From: Ancylostoma caninum
Lineage: Eukaryota > Nematoda > Chromadorea > Rhabditida > Ancylostomatidae
Length of the DNA: 64,000 nt
Assembly (NCBI GenBank): GCA_037903475.1
Contig: JBAJFG010000564.1
Span: 1-64,000 of the forward strand
Direction: 5' to 3'
Part shown: one piece after another, positions 49,602-61,260 of the stretch
Numbering within the stretch: position 1 is the stretch's first letter
Layout of the letters: the number at the start of each line of letters is the position of its first letter
Translations under genes and position numbers: made by a program
Notes under the pieces: generated by a model
Databases searched by the model: none
What the model was told of the DNA's origin: nothing
The model's input: only the letters and a program-made list of their open reading frames with translations

Positions 49602-49990
49602 TTGTACAAAAAGGATATGATATCCGTGTTCAGCACCTCAAGTATACAAAGTTTCGGTGGGAAAAAATTGTTCGGAAATTATGGGTCCTCAAGGTGGAGT
49701 ATTGTCTTTTTGGCACATGTCACAAAAGCCGTCAAGGAAGCGCTTGAAGCTCTTTGCTGGGATGTGCTACCTCATGCGGCTTATTAGCAAATTGTGCCCT
49801 GTCAGACTACCGTTTGTTTTGGTTGACGTCCCACAGGCTTTCCGAGCAGTCCTTCCAATCCTTTGAATATGTCGAAAAATGGGTGAAGGAATGGATCGAG
49901 TCGGAGGACGAGGCTTTCTACAGCTGCGACTTCCGTCTCATAGGTGGAATAGTGGTGAGCATGAGTCTTCGAAAGTGAAGGTTGAACGTG
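49602..49990 (+). pseudogene. Mariner transposase C-terminal fragment, frameshifted
   Basis: One frame (49620-49786) reads ALEALCWDVLPHAAY, matching the mariner motif before the last catalytic aspartate. After a stop, the next frame (from about 49778) continues LSDYRLFWLTSHRLSEQSF and FEYVEKWVKEWIES, then DEAFYSCDFRLIGG. This is the usual C-terminal order of mariner transposases, so a full element once lay here. The conserved SPDLAPSD part is disrupted at the frame change, and no N-terminal half is visible upstream. It is not functional. It lies between the two mariner-HTH genes but on the opposite strand. Confidence 0.7.
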
Positions 49991-51630
49991 AAAATCGGAG
50001 GTCTAAAAGTGGAGGCTGCCTACCAAGTCGTGAACGACAACCGGGGTGGAGGGGAGAGGAAGGCCTGCTCTTATTTTTGCTGATTTTTCACAAGCTCTGA
50101 TCTTCTGCACACGATTTCTGAGGATAGAGAGGAGCCAAGAGGAAGTCCGCCTATTCATCGATTCAAGAGAAAGAGTACTGAGCAAATGTATCCGAATTTC
50201 CTGCTGATCGAAATATGAACTGAAAAAATTCATCCTGAAACTTGAAGATGTTGGGATTTTGCCCACAAGATTTCTAAAGATACAGAAGGACTGGGTCGAA
50301 GCTCGGCTAGGATAGGATAGAAGAGACTCAGTAGTATGTGAATATGAGCAAAAGTGGTAGCGGATTTGAAAAAGCAGAGAAATGAAGTCTAAAAATTCCC
50401 ATTTCTTTCGAGGGCGCGCTCCACGGATCTGAGATATGCTTGGTAATAAGCAGCAACAGGAAAGTTAAAAAATGCGGAGATGTTTGGAGCAGATCCCCTA
50501 ACTGACTCGATATTGGTGTGGGAAAATCCGGAAGAATGGGTGCATGGCAGGGTTGGTCCGCACCGCCGGATTTATTTTTCATCTACGTCCGAAGGAAGTA
50601 TATATTCTCAGGAGGTCATCAAGAGAAAGGGAATATGTTCTGATCAGATTGTTTCACCATTTCGTTATGTCGAAGTGAATGGAGGATTTGATCCATTGAA
50701 GTTTTACTGCTACCTTGCATACTAAATGTAGATGAATCCTCGTAGAATGTTTAGTCTGATCCGAAAATTATGGGGTTTCACATATGAATTACGAGCTCGG
50801 CTAGGAAAAAAAATGCCTAAAGCAATGTATAAGGCTAAAATTTTTTAAAAAAGTCTATCACAATGATTGTAAAAAACTGAAACTCTAAAGTCTACACCTG
50901 CCTTATGGTTCACTTGACCTCAGACGCAATGGAATTTTGCATCCTAACACAAAAAACCTGCCAACTTTAGGAAAAGCATGGCTTAAATGAGTTCTACTCC
51001 TTTTCCAGTGGAATAGGAACAGCTTCAAGCATTTACGTGCGCAAAAATTTAGAGGACTTTGATGCGCAGGCTCCTGGGTACTGTCGGATCAGATGTCTCC
51101 TCCCCCACTGACATCAAGTTTCTGTAACCTATGATTGATTTGAAGGGTGATTGAGTTTGTATTCATACAGCAGAGAAACACGAATATGCCGTTCCGAACT
51201 GTGCATTTTTACTGAAAATGGTTTCCAAAATAGAACAAATACGAGAAATACAGCTCAAAAACAGAAATAGAAAAATGCATTTGCTCTCAGCACTCGAGTA
51301 AAAAAAGACAAAAAAAAAACAAAAGATTTATGACACGGAAAGGGAAAGGCAAAAAAATTCGAAAAGCAACTCCAATTCAGCGGTGATAACCAAATTTAAA
51401 AATCAAATAAGCAATGTAATGTCAGCTGTTAAATAATTTCATATGACACTACGCATAACAGAAATTTGTTTACGATCCTCTACAGCGAAGTAACAGCAGA
51501 ATTTCTTCACACGTTGCAATATACATTCATTAAAACGTTTCAAACAACAACATGTAAGAAAAAGTACTACCTGCTCAAATGAAGTTCTCAAGATTCAAGC
51601 ACCCGTTTTCACGAGACTACGTAGGAACAT
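49991..51630. other. No gene seen between the two mariner-HTH genes
   Basis: AT-rich sequence downstream of gene B on its strand and upstream of gene A. It may contain the 3'UTR of gene B (from 51638 downwards). No further exons are supported. Confidence 0.45.
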
Positions 51631-51638
51631 ACAAAAAA

Positions 51639-53974
51639 TTATAATAAAGGCACAATGTGCTCCTTGCTCTCAGAGACGCTGCTCAGCACTTGTGACTCTT
51701 CACTATCTTTTTTAGGAAAATGTAATTGAGGACCGACACGGACTGAAAACAAAAAGAATGCCGAAATGGAAACCAAACAAAGCGTAAAACAGATCAATCA
51801 ATCGTTTCAAGACTCACCAAACACGGTGTGCGGATGACCCTTCGGCAAAATGTTACGTTTGTTCATGCTGGCTGCTGTAGCTGCTGCCCACATCTTCAAA
51901 GATGATGGAGGACGTACATGTTCTCTTAAACGAGGGATGGGCAACTTCCTGACACCGCGAATGTAACGGGCTTGGCTGGAAGGACTAGGAACTGCAGCCA
52001 CAAGCCGAGGAGGTCCATCAAAGCCTGAATGAATGAATAAATCAATGAACAAGCCTTTCTTTCATTGGAAGGCAAGATAGGAATGTTATAGTGGTGATGA
52101 CAGGAAAGGAAAACGTAGGGAAAAATCATTCTCTTTTTGAATTTCATTCCAGAAAATGTTATATTTTGTCACTGCATTACAAGTCTCAAACTGCATGAGC
52201 ATGACACCGTATACACTTTTTTCCATCCTCATTATTTCGTCATACGGTCTCCCAACCGAACATTTCCATTTTCCAGTACGTCGGCAGAAAATACCCATTC
52301 CATGAACAAACTTGTGAACACATGTTGTATGCCATTCCACAGCTCATGCGACGGTGCATTGAAATTCTATCCGTTTCACGTGACGGAGACGGAAAATAAT
52401 CGAAAGAGTGCCATAGTTTTTAGGGCTTCGCTCCCCCCCCCCCAAATGATGGTCCCTTTGGGTTTGGCCTGAAAGTGAAGGAGGGCGGAGCCTCTGTGTC
52501 GGGGTAGTCCACCTATACATACGTCTTGTAAGTTATCTCAACAACTCTGCGGCAATGAAACTTATTTGAACAGTAAAATTGTACTATATGTAGCTTTATG
52601 GACAAAGCTGTAGGTAAATGTAGATAAAACCACAAATCATGCATGAAATAATATTATAAAACTCCGGATGCACCCTTACTTTCTTTTTCGACCACAGCCT
52701 CTTCCGAGTCTATGCCTTCCGGCTTCAAGGTAGGACATGAGTCCAAATCTGCAGAGCATCTACTTGTGGAGGCAGTCATTGGTACAAGCTGTGGAGGCAA
52801 ATCAGCCCCTGTAATATTATGACTTGAGATAACAAGCCTAATCTGTGTTTGTGTGTGTGTCCCTTGAGCTATTACCAAGATAATATCTAAACCTACACCT
52901 CAGAAATAACGTTTTAATAATTTTCGAACACACCTTCGATTTCCTCAGCCTTTATGCGCGCTTTACCAGGAGTCCCCTTTGCTGTCTTATTGTTTTGGAA
53001 AAGAACTGGACTGAAAGCTCGCAACTTCGGAGGCGGCTCAGCTGGTTGTTCACCTTGAAAGCAACGTGCATTAGAATACAAGGGAAATTCACAAAGCAGT
53101 CGCAATTAAAAAAAGATAAAATAAAGTGAAAGCAACTAATAAATAATTTCTTACGCTCTTCGCAATCATTGCTTGCTTCCACGGCATCTTCTGCTCTTTG
53201 GCTTGTACAGGGCATCATAGGCGTCAATTCTGGTGCTGGCTCAGGTTCTGTAAATATTGAGAAGCTGTAATTTCGTCGAAATATGGGAATGCCTATGGTA
53301 GAAACAGTGGAAAATACGTGGAGAATGAGACTAGCCCAAGAAGAACAGAATAAAGGTGAGCGATCGTTAACACAAATTCACCTTGCATTTCTCCCTCAAC
53401 TCCGTCAGAGCACGGCGGAAAGAGATCAAGTGTTGGTATCGACTGAAATAATGTACTTGAGAAAGTAGAACATGAAAAAAGGAGGAAAAGCAGGAAACAC
53501 GAGTAGAAACAAAAAAAAGGAAAGAAAAAGCCTAGCTTCAACACTCACCGCCTTTCTTTCCATCTCTTCTCCACATCTTTTAGATCCCGACCGAGTTACT
53601 CTTCTGCTTATAGATGTTTCATTTTGAAGAGAAGCCAAGGCAGTCGCAAGATTCATTCCTTCGACTGCCTCTGATCTGAGGATCGGAGGATCCTCTTCAA
53701 TCATCGTGGACAAACGAGCTTCTGATTTGAGGACCGGTGGCTCCTCTTCATCTGCCTTGGTCGGGTGATAGTCGCAAGTGACGGGCGAGGGAGTAATTTC
53801 ATCGTCCAAAACCTCATTTCCATCGCGAAATCTACCATACCACTTATAGATGGACAGTCGTGATATGGTTCCTTTACCGTAGGCTTTATTTATGTTTTCG
53901 AATGCTGTGCGTGCATTATGATCCAGTTTGTATTCGTAGAGCACGCATACACGAATTCGCATATCCAAGAGCAT
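51639..53974 (-). CDS. Mariner-transposase-derived DNA-binding protein B, 379 aa
   Basis: Seven exons on the minus strand: 53974-53549, 53442-53382, 53247-53155, 53053-52934, 52808-52680, 52024-51818, 51742-51639 (1140 nt, TAA). Residues 5-58 are the first helix-turn-helix of a mariner transposase (VCVLYEYKLDHNART, INKAYGKGTIS, YKWYGRFRDGNEVLDDE). The second HTH and the catalytic domain are absent. The rest is acidic and Pro-rich at first, with a duplicated EE(E/D)PP(V/I)L(K/R)SEA motif at 76-103, then basic towards the end (residues about 275-345, with RGVRKLPIPRLREHVRP and MNKRNILPKG). It may be an adapter or transcription regulator of transposon origin. The start sits directly behind a TTTTAG acceptor. 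It is a neighbour and probable paralogue of protein A at the HTH only. Every junction keeps phase, which supports a functional gene. Confidence 0.75.
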
Positions 53975-53975
53975 C

Positions 53976-53977
53976 CT
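53976..53977 (-). promoter_or_regulatory. Probable spliced-leader acceptor before gene B
   Basis: On the minus strand AATTTTAG ends one base before the ATG at 53974. The open frame continues upstream without clear protein character, so the acceptor is used here to choose the start. Confidence 0.5.
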
Positions 53978-54738
53978 AAAATTTACAGCTGAGTTAGACT
54001 TTCTGTGAAAACTGCAAAGAAACCACGTGGAAAGTAAGGGTGCCACAACGAATTAGCGCTTTCAAAGTGAGAGTAGAAAGGATAAACTCGCTATTTGCAA
54101 AAAAAAATGTGAAATTGTAGAAGCGCCCTCGTCTCAGGAAGTTCTCGCAAAATGTATGTACAAAAAAGCGCCAACAAAAGAGGAGACCGTCTTACCAAAG
54201 TCGATGCGTAAAACAAAATGTATGCGCAGAAGAAGAACACCGGTGTGGAGACGCGTTTCTGGGACTGATTATGATTAGAGCAGTGGATTGTAGTTAGAGC
54301 ACAAAAGACAAAACTTCGCCTACCAAAGTTATTTCACGTGCTGGTTACATTTATGGGCATTATTAGAAAGATGAAAAGATGAAAAGATGAAGAGATGGAA
54401 GATGACAAGATGAAAAGTTAAGTTCCATTGGTCGTTGAATATGGCAACCATTCAGCATAATAATAACGCCAGTGCTGACCTCATGGCACTATTTGGGTAT
54501 TGCTGCCCCAAAAATCTCGAAACCATAGTTTTCGCATAGACTCTGCCTACGGGGGTTATCTCATGCGGTGATCACGAAAATCCTAGTCATTTTGTACCGT
54601 TGCCTTGTATTTCATGCCTGTGGATAGATTCTCGCACTCTCCTTTATCCAGGTTCCCAAAAGTGTCAGAAGGAATATTTTCCATTCAAACTGTACAAGAG
54701 AGAAGGCGATGAGGAACAGTGTTCTAGGGGCATTGTCC

Positions 54739-54950
54739 GGGTAAAATGGAGTTGAGGGGGGGGGGGGCACTTGGTATAAGTCGATAATATGACTGCAGGT
54801 TCTGACTTATTAGTTGACAAGTCCAGAACGCTCGGACTTGTTAGCTCTCCTAACGTGCAGTAGTTACTTAAAATGCAAACAAGTTAGAACGTGTAGGACA
54901 GGTCATATTATTGATCAGTACAAAGTGGCTCCCCCAACTCCATTTTACCC
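54739..54950. mobile_element. hAT-like non-autonomous element with 8-bp target duplication
   Basis: The terminal inverted repeats GGGTAAAATGGAGTTG and CAACTCCATTTTACCC bound a 212-bp element. The same octamer CATTGTCC stands directly before (54731-54738) and after it (54951-54958). An 8-bp duplication is typical of hAT-class insertions. There is a poly-G run inside the left end. Confidence 0.8.
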
Positions 54951-55137
54951 CATTGTCCTACCCATTCCCTCGTTTCATGTGCTTTCCCCAAAGGACAATG
55001 GTTGGTTTTTACAGTTTCTATGAAGATATCATTTACTGGCAAGGCTTCCATGCCATGATTAATCGAGGCTAACAGATACACTTGTGTTGATAGAAGCGGA
55101 ACGATTTTCCAAGCGAATAAAGCCTGCGACTCACTTA

Positions 55138-55343
55138 CAGTGCGTTCCCTGAAACGTACACTGTCATCCTCGCCCCGATCGAACAAAGCGGCCCGTGTGT
55201 GTTCAATCAGGGCGCGAACGGATCATTCAGAACGCGAGGAGAGGCTGATCGGCTGTTGCAGCTTCACGCCCCGATTGAACGCACACGCGCCGCTTTGTTC
55301 AATCGGGGCGAGGACTGCAGTGTACGTTTCAGGGAACAGACTG
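55138..55343. mobile_element. TA-flanked inverted-repeat element, family 2
   Basis: 206 bp; the ends CAGTGCGTTCCCTGAAACGT and its complement are imperfect inverted repeats, flanked by TA. Inner arms repeat CCCCGAT(C/T)GAACAAAGCGG-type sequence in inverted order. Confidence 0.7.
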
Positions 55344-55448
55344 TATATCCAACACGCAGAGCCAACATCCTCCCGCAACTAAATGCACCACAATCCTCTC
55401 TCATGGCATGCAAATAGAAGCCACACAAGTATTCCAGTTTCCTAATTA

Positions 55449-55646
55449 CAGGAAGCTCCAAATGTCCGCAGTCAAGAGGGACGTGGCCACGACGCGGCTT
55501 TAGACAGAGACACAGGCGCTCGGCATGCTGCCACTGGTTGGCTGCAGAGTCAGAGAAGCCAGAGGCAGCATAGAGAGCGCCTGTGTCTGATCAAGGAGCC
55601 GCGCCGTGGCCACGCCCTCTTGACTGCGGACGTTTGGAGCTTCCTG
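55449..55646. mobile_element. TA-flanked inverted-repeat element related to family 1
   Basis: It starts CAGGAAGCTCCAAATGTCCG and ends with the complement GGAGCTTCCTG, with TA on both sides. It is 198 bp, with arms of more than 60 bp and a different centre from copies 1 and 2. Confidence 0.75.
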
Positions 55647-55702
55647 TATGTGGATAAGATGTTGCAAGATTCTTGATCACCTTAGTAAGGTGTTCGTTAA
55701 TA

Positions 55703-55939
55703 TAGTCTGTCCGAAACGACGACTCCCCCCACTCACGCGGGGATCGAGAGGCGGCGCGGCTGGGACGGGTGTTGTTGGCTGCCACGTCGTCCACGTCACA
55801 GCCAAATCATTGGTCAGTACCATGAAGATAACGATGAAACGTGATACACAGATCAGGGATGATGACGTGGAGCGCTGGCAAACGTGACAGCTTCTCGATC
55901 CCCGCGTGCGTGGGCGGACTCGTCGTTTCGGACGTACTA
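55703..55939. mobile_element. 237-bp inverted-repeat element, family 3, copy 1
   Basis: It begins TAGTCTGTCCGAAACGACG and ends with the complement of that sequence, slightly decayed (GGACGTACTA). A copy of identical length lies 0.6 kb away at 56574-56810. The left flank is TA; the right flank is decayed. Confidence 0.75.
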
Positions 55940-56573
55940 TGACATGATGCGAGTAACCAGTAATCCCCACTCTCGCTACGCAAAACTTGGAGAGATTCCC
56001 GGACATCCATACGATGTCGCAGGCCTACAAGGAAGGCTTTGGGACTGGTTGTCAAATTCTGGGTGTGTATCATCGTGAGGGAAAACGAGGCGGAGACTTC
56101 CCCCCTTCACGATCAACTCGTGCTCGATCCTATTCAAATTCTGTATGTTCATGTATAGTGAAATCACGCGCGAAGGGAACGAGTCGACCGTTGAGGGCGG
56201 GAGGAGGATTTGAACGAACCAATCGCAGAACCATGCCACGCCCCGTTTTCTCTCACGATGATACAAACCCTCAAATTCTCGGCAAGCACACGAAATAGCC
56301 ACTTCTGCTAAGAACTAGCTAGCTGTTCCTTTTTTCTTTCAAAGGTTTGGGTCATATGGAATTGAACATATTGTATCGTGAAACTATTTTTGAACGGTTA
56401 CGGCGTCCATTTTTCGGTAGCAGTTGTCGTAAGCAAGCAAAAATAATGTTAATTTTGTGTAAAAAATACCGACAGTATGTTGCCAAATAATCTTGACACT
56501 CGAGATCCCCAAATCGAATGGCCCCACTGTGTAATGTTCCAAAGATTCTGTGGTATATCGCTTCTACTGTATA

Positions 56574-56810
56574 TAGTCTGTCCGAAACGACGGGTCCGTC
56601 CACGCACGCGGGGATCGAGAGGCGACGCGGCTGCAACGTATGCTGTTCGCTGCCAAGTCTAACACGTCACAGCCAAATCATTGGTGTATATCATGAAGAT
56701 AACGATGAAACGTGATGCGGAGATTAGAGATGATGACGTGGAGTGCTGGCAAGCGTGGCAGCCCCTGAATCCTCGCGTGCGTGGGCGGACTCGTCGTTTC
56801 GGACAGACTA
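56574..56810. mobile_element. 237-bp inverted-repeat element, family 3, copy 2
   Basis: Same length and orientation as copy 1, with better preserved ends (TAGTCTGTCCG and CGGACAGACTA) and TA on both sides. The inner sequences are similar by eye. Confidence 0.8.
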
Positions 56811-56919
56811 TAAATGTTATGCTCCGCATAACGTATAATTCATATATTTCACATTATGCCCATATCGATTACTGCTCCATGTTGTTCCTTGTTTATACAG
56901 ATATTTTTTTATTTTTATA

Positions 56920-56995
56920 CAGCATGGTATCATATCACAATAACCCAGATGCGCCCTGCAGCGCATCTGGGTTATTGTGATATGATACCATGCTG
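56920..56995. repeat. Perfect 35-bp inverted repeat (hairpin)
   Basis: Arms 56920-56954 and 56961-56995 are exact reverse complements with a six-base loop (CCTGCA). It lies at the right edge of the element cluster at 54.7-57 kb. Confidence 0.8.
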
Positions 56996-57299
56996 CATAA
57001 AAGCACGGTACGACAGCTATCTGTGTCCGTTTATAATTGTCATTTCTTGCGAATACAAGCATGCAATAAAACTGAACCACCGGACTGCGAGTGCAGCAAT
57101 GAACTCGTGCAATCAGTAAGTCGGGAAACCCGCGACCAGTAAGACGGGTACATCCCAAATGTTATAGGCACTGAGACTCTTGGACGTTTATTGTCCGTAT
57201 GTGCGATAAACGCGGTGGTTCAGTGGATATTTGCTATAACTGTACAATAGTGAGTGAGTGAGAGGAGTAAAGTGAGTAATGAGTTGGGCTTACAGCATC

Positions 57300-57700
57300 A
57301 TTCTCACTAGGAACAAGTATCTCTAGCATGAGACGGGTCAGCTCCGCCCCTCCACAGGAGGTACAGTATCGGCGGTAAACATGAATACTACGAGGATCAT
57401 CGATCTGTCGATGATACTCCGGCGGGCGACAAGAATTGTCACTATTAATATCACTGATCTTGGCTTTCTTCCTTGTCGTCGTGGTACGGCCAGGATCGAC
57501 TTCTTGAGGTGGACGGCGGCGAAACACAGCTCGAGGACGTGAAGGGCGACGGCGGGTGGCAGGAGTTGAAGGCGTATGGCGGCTGGACGCCGTGGAAGAC
57601 TCTTGACGTGGAGTACAGGACGGCGGCGGCTGGAGTTGAGGCCAGACGGACGGAGATGTGGACATTGTAACTTTCTTACGGCTACTGAGCAGTTGTGCTC
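57300..57700 (-). other. Pro/Arg-rich open frame, uncertain coding status
   Basis: A minus-strand frame of 143 codons (57665-57234) is rich in Pro, Arg, Ser and Thr (PPPSC, RRRPSRPRAVFRRRPP, TTTRKKAKI), and a second frame is also open. Composition bias alone could explain it. No domain is recognised and no good splice sites were found. It lies directly beside the inverted 3'-end copy. Confidence 0.2.
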
Positions 57701-57718
57701 GAAATCAGTCACATTTTT

Positions 57719-57929
57719 AGTAGATTTATTCTGACGGGAGCGGGTCAAACATGTGGAAAATTCTTACATAGAGTTTTGAGCAGGAGATAACGCTCGAATG
57801 CTTGGATGTGAGTCATATACATTTCTAGACGGAACAAAATAACACATAACACACAAACAAATGTGAGGCAAATCAACAACTATCATTTATTGACTTAAAT
57901 ATCACTAATGATGTGCCACCATTCCATTC
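57719..57929 (-). repeat. Inverted copy of a gene 3'-end and UTR (left)
   Basis: This is the reverse complement of 61047-61260 with about 97% identity by eye, from the codons for MVAHH and the TAG through the UTR to just beyond AATAAA. The sequence upstream of MVAHH is unrelated, and an in-frame stop is near. Confidence 0.75.
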
Positions 57930-57949
57930 CCTAATTTTCCTTCAAGAGT

Positions 57950-60890
57950 TCGACCTCAAAATTTCGGTGGAGCTGTATTCTCTTTCTGCCCCACTATACG
58001 TTGATGCGAACGAAGCGAGCTTCAGGAGAAGTCTGGAAGACTGGCGTGAGCCGGACGGCCAGACTGGTTTAAAAATAATACAACCTCTCAGGAGTGGTTG
58101 AGCGTCACTACTATATAAGAAGTCATAAAGTAGCACCCACCCTCGATTCAAATGTATGGAAAGTGGCCGGATACTTACGAGTTTGAATAGGAAAATTATG
58201 CACAGAAACAGCTAAGCTGGCCCCCATCTGCTTCCTGGACACCTGGATCCTTCTGTGAGCATGCAATTTTCCATCCTCTTAACTTTTTTTGGGAGAGTGG
58301 TTCAAGGAGTTTGTTCCATGCTACCATTAGTGTATTCCTCACTAAACCATGAGTTCAAAAATTTGTTCGAGTCCCTTGCATTCCCACCAGAAAAAAAATC
58401 GTTATTTGAGCTGGCTGCGTGCGTGAGGGCTTAAACGAATTTTTTTCGTAGAATGCTGTGTGCAGCCATTTCTCCTTTCTTTGTTTAGCTGTGAATGGCG
58501 TTACACATACTTTTTTGAGATGAGATACACTGCTTATAAATGATCACATAAGTCACTCTTGTACGCTATAGTAGCCCCCATTCTACAAGACAGCTTCAAG
58601 AGAGTTATGAAAAAAATGAAAATTTAGTGATTTCCGTGCATTAACTACCAAATATTCCTCGAAGAGTGAACGTCCTCATGCTATTTCGTGGAACTGCTTC
58701 CATACCATTTACGCAGCGAATCGCCCAAATTTTTGGGTTTTCTTAGTTTTAATTCCGTATTTCCAGCCCATTTCTTTCACATTTGAAGAGACCGTTTTAA
58801 CGCAGGATCTTTTCTGATATTTTTACATGAGATGAATCTCAAAGAGCTGCTGATTACAACGGCATGTGTGATTCCGCGCAAAACTGCCACAAGAAAGATC
58901 TTTTTCGAGCCACTATGCTTGAGGAGCTTGTGGGCGGGGCCAGGGACGTGTCAAGGGTGGAAGATGAGGTTTCTGAAAAATGCAGTACCGGAAGTGCACC
59001 TTCTGAGAAAATTCGTATTATACGTGATTATATCCTCACTATCCACTCACTAAGAGGCTAGAAGATGTGCACCATGTGTGACTAGCAAGCGAGTACATGG
59101 GTGGAAACCCAGCAATCTCTCCTTGGCGCCACCCACAAGCTTCCCAGAATTTGGGGTGTGGTAAGCGAGGTCGGGCTCGCTCAGCTGTTCGAGGACCCCA
59201 TTCATTAGATTCAGATTCATAGGTTTCAACAATACACATACACTTCATCTTATGGAAAAGCGGGAAGAAAAATGCTCGCTTGGGCCAAAATCTTATGAAT
59301 CACGTAGTTGAACAGCTGAGCGATGCCGCGCTCAAATAACACAGGCACACGCGCCGCAGGCTCGGCGCGCTCGAAAACTTTCTACCGATGGCCCGATGGC
59401 GCATAAGGCCCATGGCACACCTCACGATTGCTTCAATGCAGCATGGGAAGAAAATGAATGGAAACTACAGGGTCAAAATGTTACAAGTTCTCATATCTTA
59501 TCACACAGTTTGCGTGGAATAGCGTGCTAGCATTGGAGCAATCGTGCGGAAATTTTCAGTGCTGAACGGTCGCAGCTTCAGCGTCGTTTTGTAGTATGCC
59601 ACAGGCCTAAGAACTGTATCCTCGAAGTGATCATAAAAATGAACTATTCAAAATAAGCTGATGCAAAATATTCAACTGTTTTTCGATGCTGTCGGCTCAC
59701 CACCCTCTGCATTCGTAGTTGCTTCACGTCATCACGAACTTATCACCACAAAATAAAAATCGCTGTGAGTGTAAAGTGCTGTGAGAAGAAATTCCTCAGG
59801 TACGATTAGGAATTTAGAATTATTGCTATGAAATACAAAAGGAGCAATAGATCTTATTACATTTCTTTTTTTCATTTTTTTTTATCGTCGTCGTTATTAG
59901 TCCTCAAAAATCGTTTATATGTACTGGTGTAATCAACAGGTCTACTTCTTAGTAATCAGTCTCGCTGCCTGCTCAGCTCTCATTTGCATGTCAATACGTG
60001 AATAATCAATGACACTGGTACGCTCATCTATGTACCTTCACCTAACTAGCAAAAAGATGATGACATGTTGTACCCTGTCTAACCAACTGTGTAATAATAA
60101 ATGTGTTAAAGCGTGCTTTATCTTGTCTGATGAATGACTGTGCTCTGTCACGTTTCCCTTTCTTGTCGTAGCTGTTGTGCCCGCTCTACATCACTGAAAT
60201 TGAATTAAATGGTACAGTGGTACAGTGATGCCGTTTTCTCTGCTACTTTTGAAGTTAGCTAGTCAACTTGCTGGCACACTATCGCAACCAGAATTACAAC
60301 AGTTAGCGCTTTTTAATGCATTTTTTTCGAGCGAGCGCATCCGATGAAATGATGACTGTATCTCTTTTGCTATCCAGATGTTATGTCTTTGCCACTGCAC
60401 GTGCTTGTTTTCTATGAGAGATAGAATGCGCCACTATTATCCTTGTTCACAGCAGCCACAGGATTTATGCCTGCTTTTTTTCATATATTTATATATATCT
60501 TCTTTCAAAATGTCTCCCTTTTACTCTCTTTCCATATCCTATGTATGTATATCTACTTTCGTGTTATACTAGTATGTATGGTCCATGCAACATGATATTG
60601 ATAAAGATTTATTACGGCAAGTTCGTTCAATGCTTTCCCACAAGACAAAATTAGAAATTAGTCGATTTTAAAGAGAGGATCTCTGCGAATGGTTCAAGAA
60701 CGCACAGCACATTTCTGGCAATTTCACTGAAGAAGAGGATATTCAGTACATGGCGACTGGAGATGTACTTTGACACATAAAATAGGAGACAGCTGAGAAA
60801 TAAATCCATCCAGCAAGGCTGAAGAGAGACGAAGTTCCAGGGCTTTGGCGTTTTGCCACCGTGACACTTGGATCATTCCATTTCGGATAT
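57950..60890. other. No gene confirmed between the inverted 3'-end copies
   Basis: The stretch is AT-rich, with a GC-rich patch near 59330-59420. Missing exons of the possible gene ending at 61071 would be expected here, but I found none I could support. Confidence 0.4.
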
Positions 60891-60897
60891 TATACAG

Positions 60898-61071
60898 GAT
60901 AATAAACAACCTCGGGAGAGGCAGTCAGCCATTGCATCACCTTTGCACCCCAACCGAAGACTCGTCAAAAATGTCAACTATTTTCCCATCTTCTGCGTAG
61001 AAATTAAAGCAAAAAAAAAGATGAAAAGATCTACCGGCAAGCCCAAGAATGGAATGGTGGCACATCATTAG
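60898..61071 (+). CDS. Possible last exon of an unidentified gene (basic C-terminus)
   Basis: After an acceptor TTATACAG the frame reads 57 codons to TAG. The peptide is strongly basic (RRLVKNV, IKAKKKMKRSTGKPKNG) and ends MVAHH. An AATAAA follows at 61249. The last nine codons and the whole UTR recur in inverted orientation at 57719-57929. I could not find a convincing upstream exon, so this may be the tail of a gene whose other exons lie in 58-60.9 kb, or chance. Confidence 0.3.
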   Translation, partial: DNKQPRERQSAIASPLHPNRRLVKNVNYFPIFCVEIKAKKKMKRSTGKPKNGMVAHH

Positions 61072-61260
61072 TGATATTTAAGTCAATCAATGATAGTTGT
61101 TGATTTGCCTCACATTTGTTTGTGTGTTATGTGTTATTTTGTTTCGTCTAGAAATGTATATGACTCACATAAAAGCATTCGAGCGTTATCTCCTGCTCAA
61201 AACTCTATGTAAGAATTTTCCACATGTTCGACCCGCTCCTGCGGTCAGAATAAATCTACT
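61047..61260 (+). repeat. Gene 3'-end and UTR sequence (right copy)
   Basis: It contains the end of the possible exon at 60898-61071, the UTR, and AATAAA at 61249-61254. See the left copy at 57719-57929. Confidence 0.75.
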
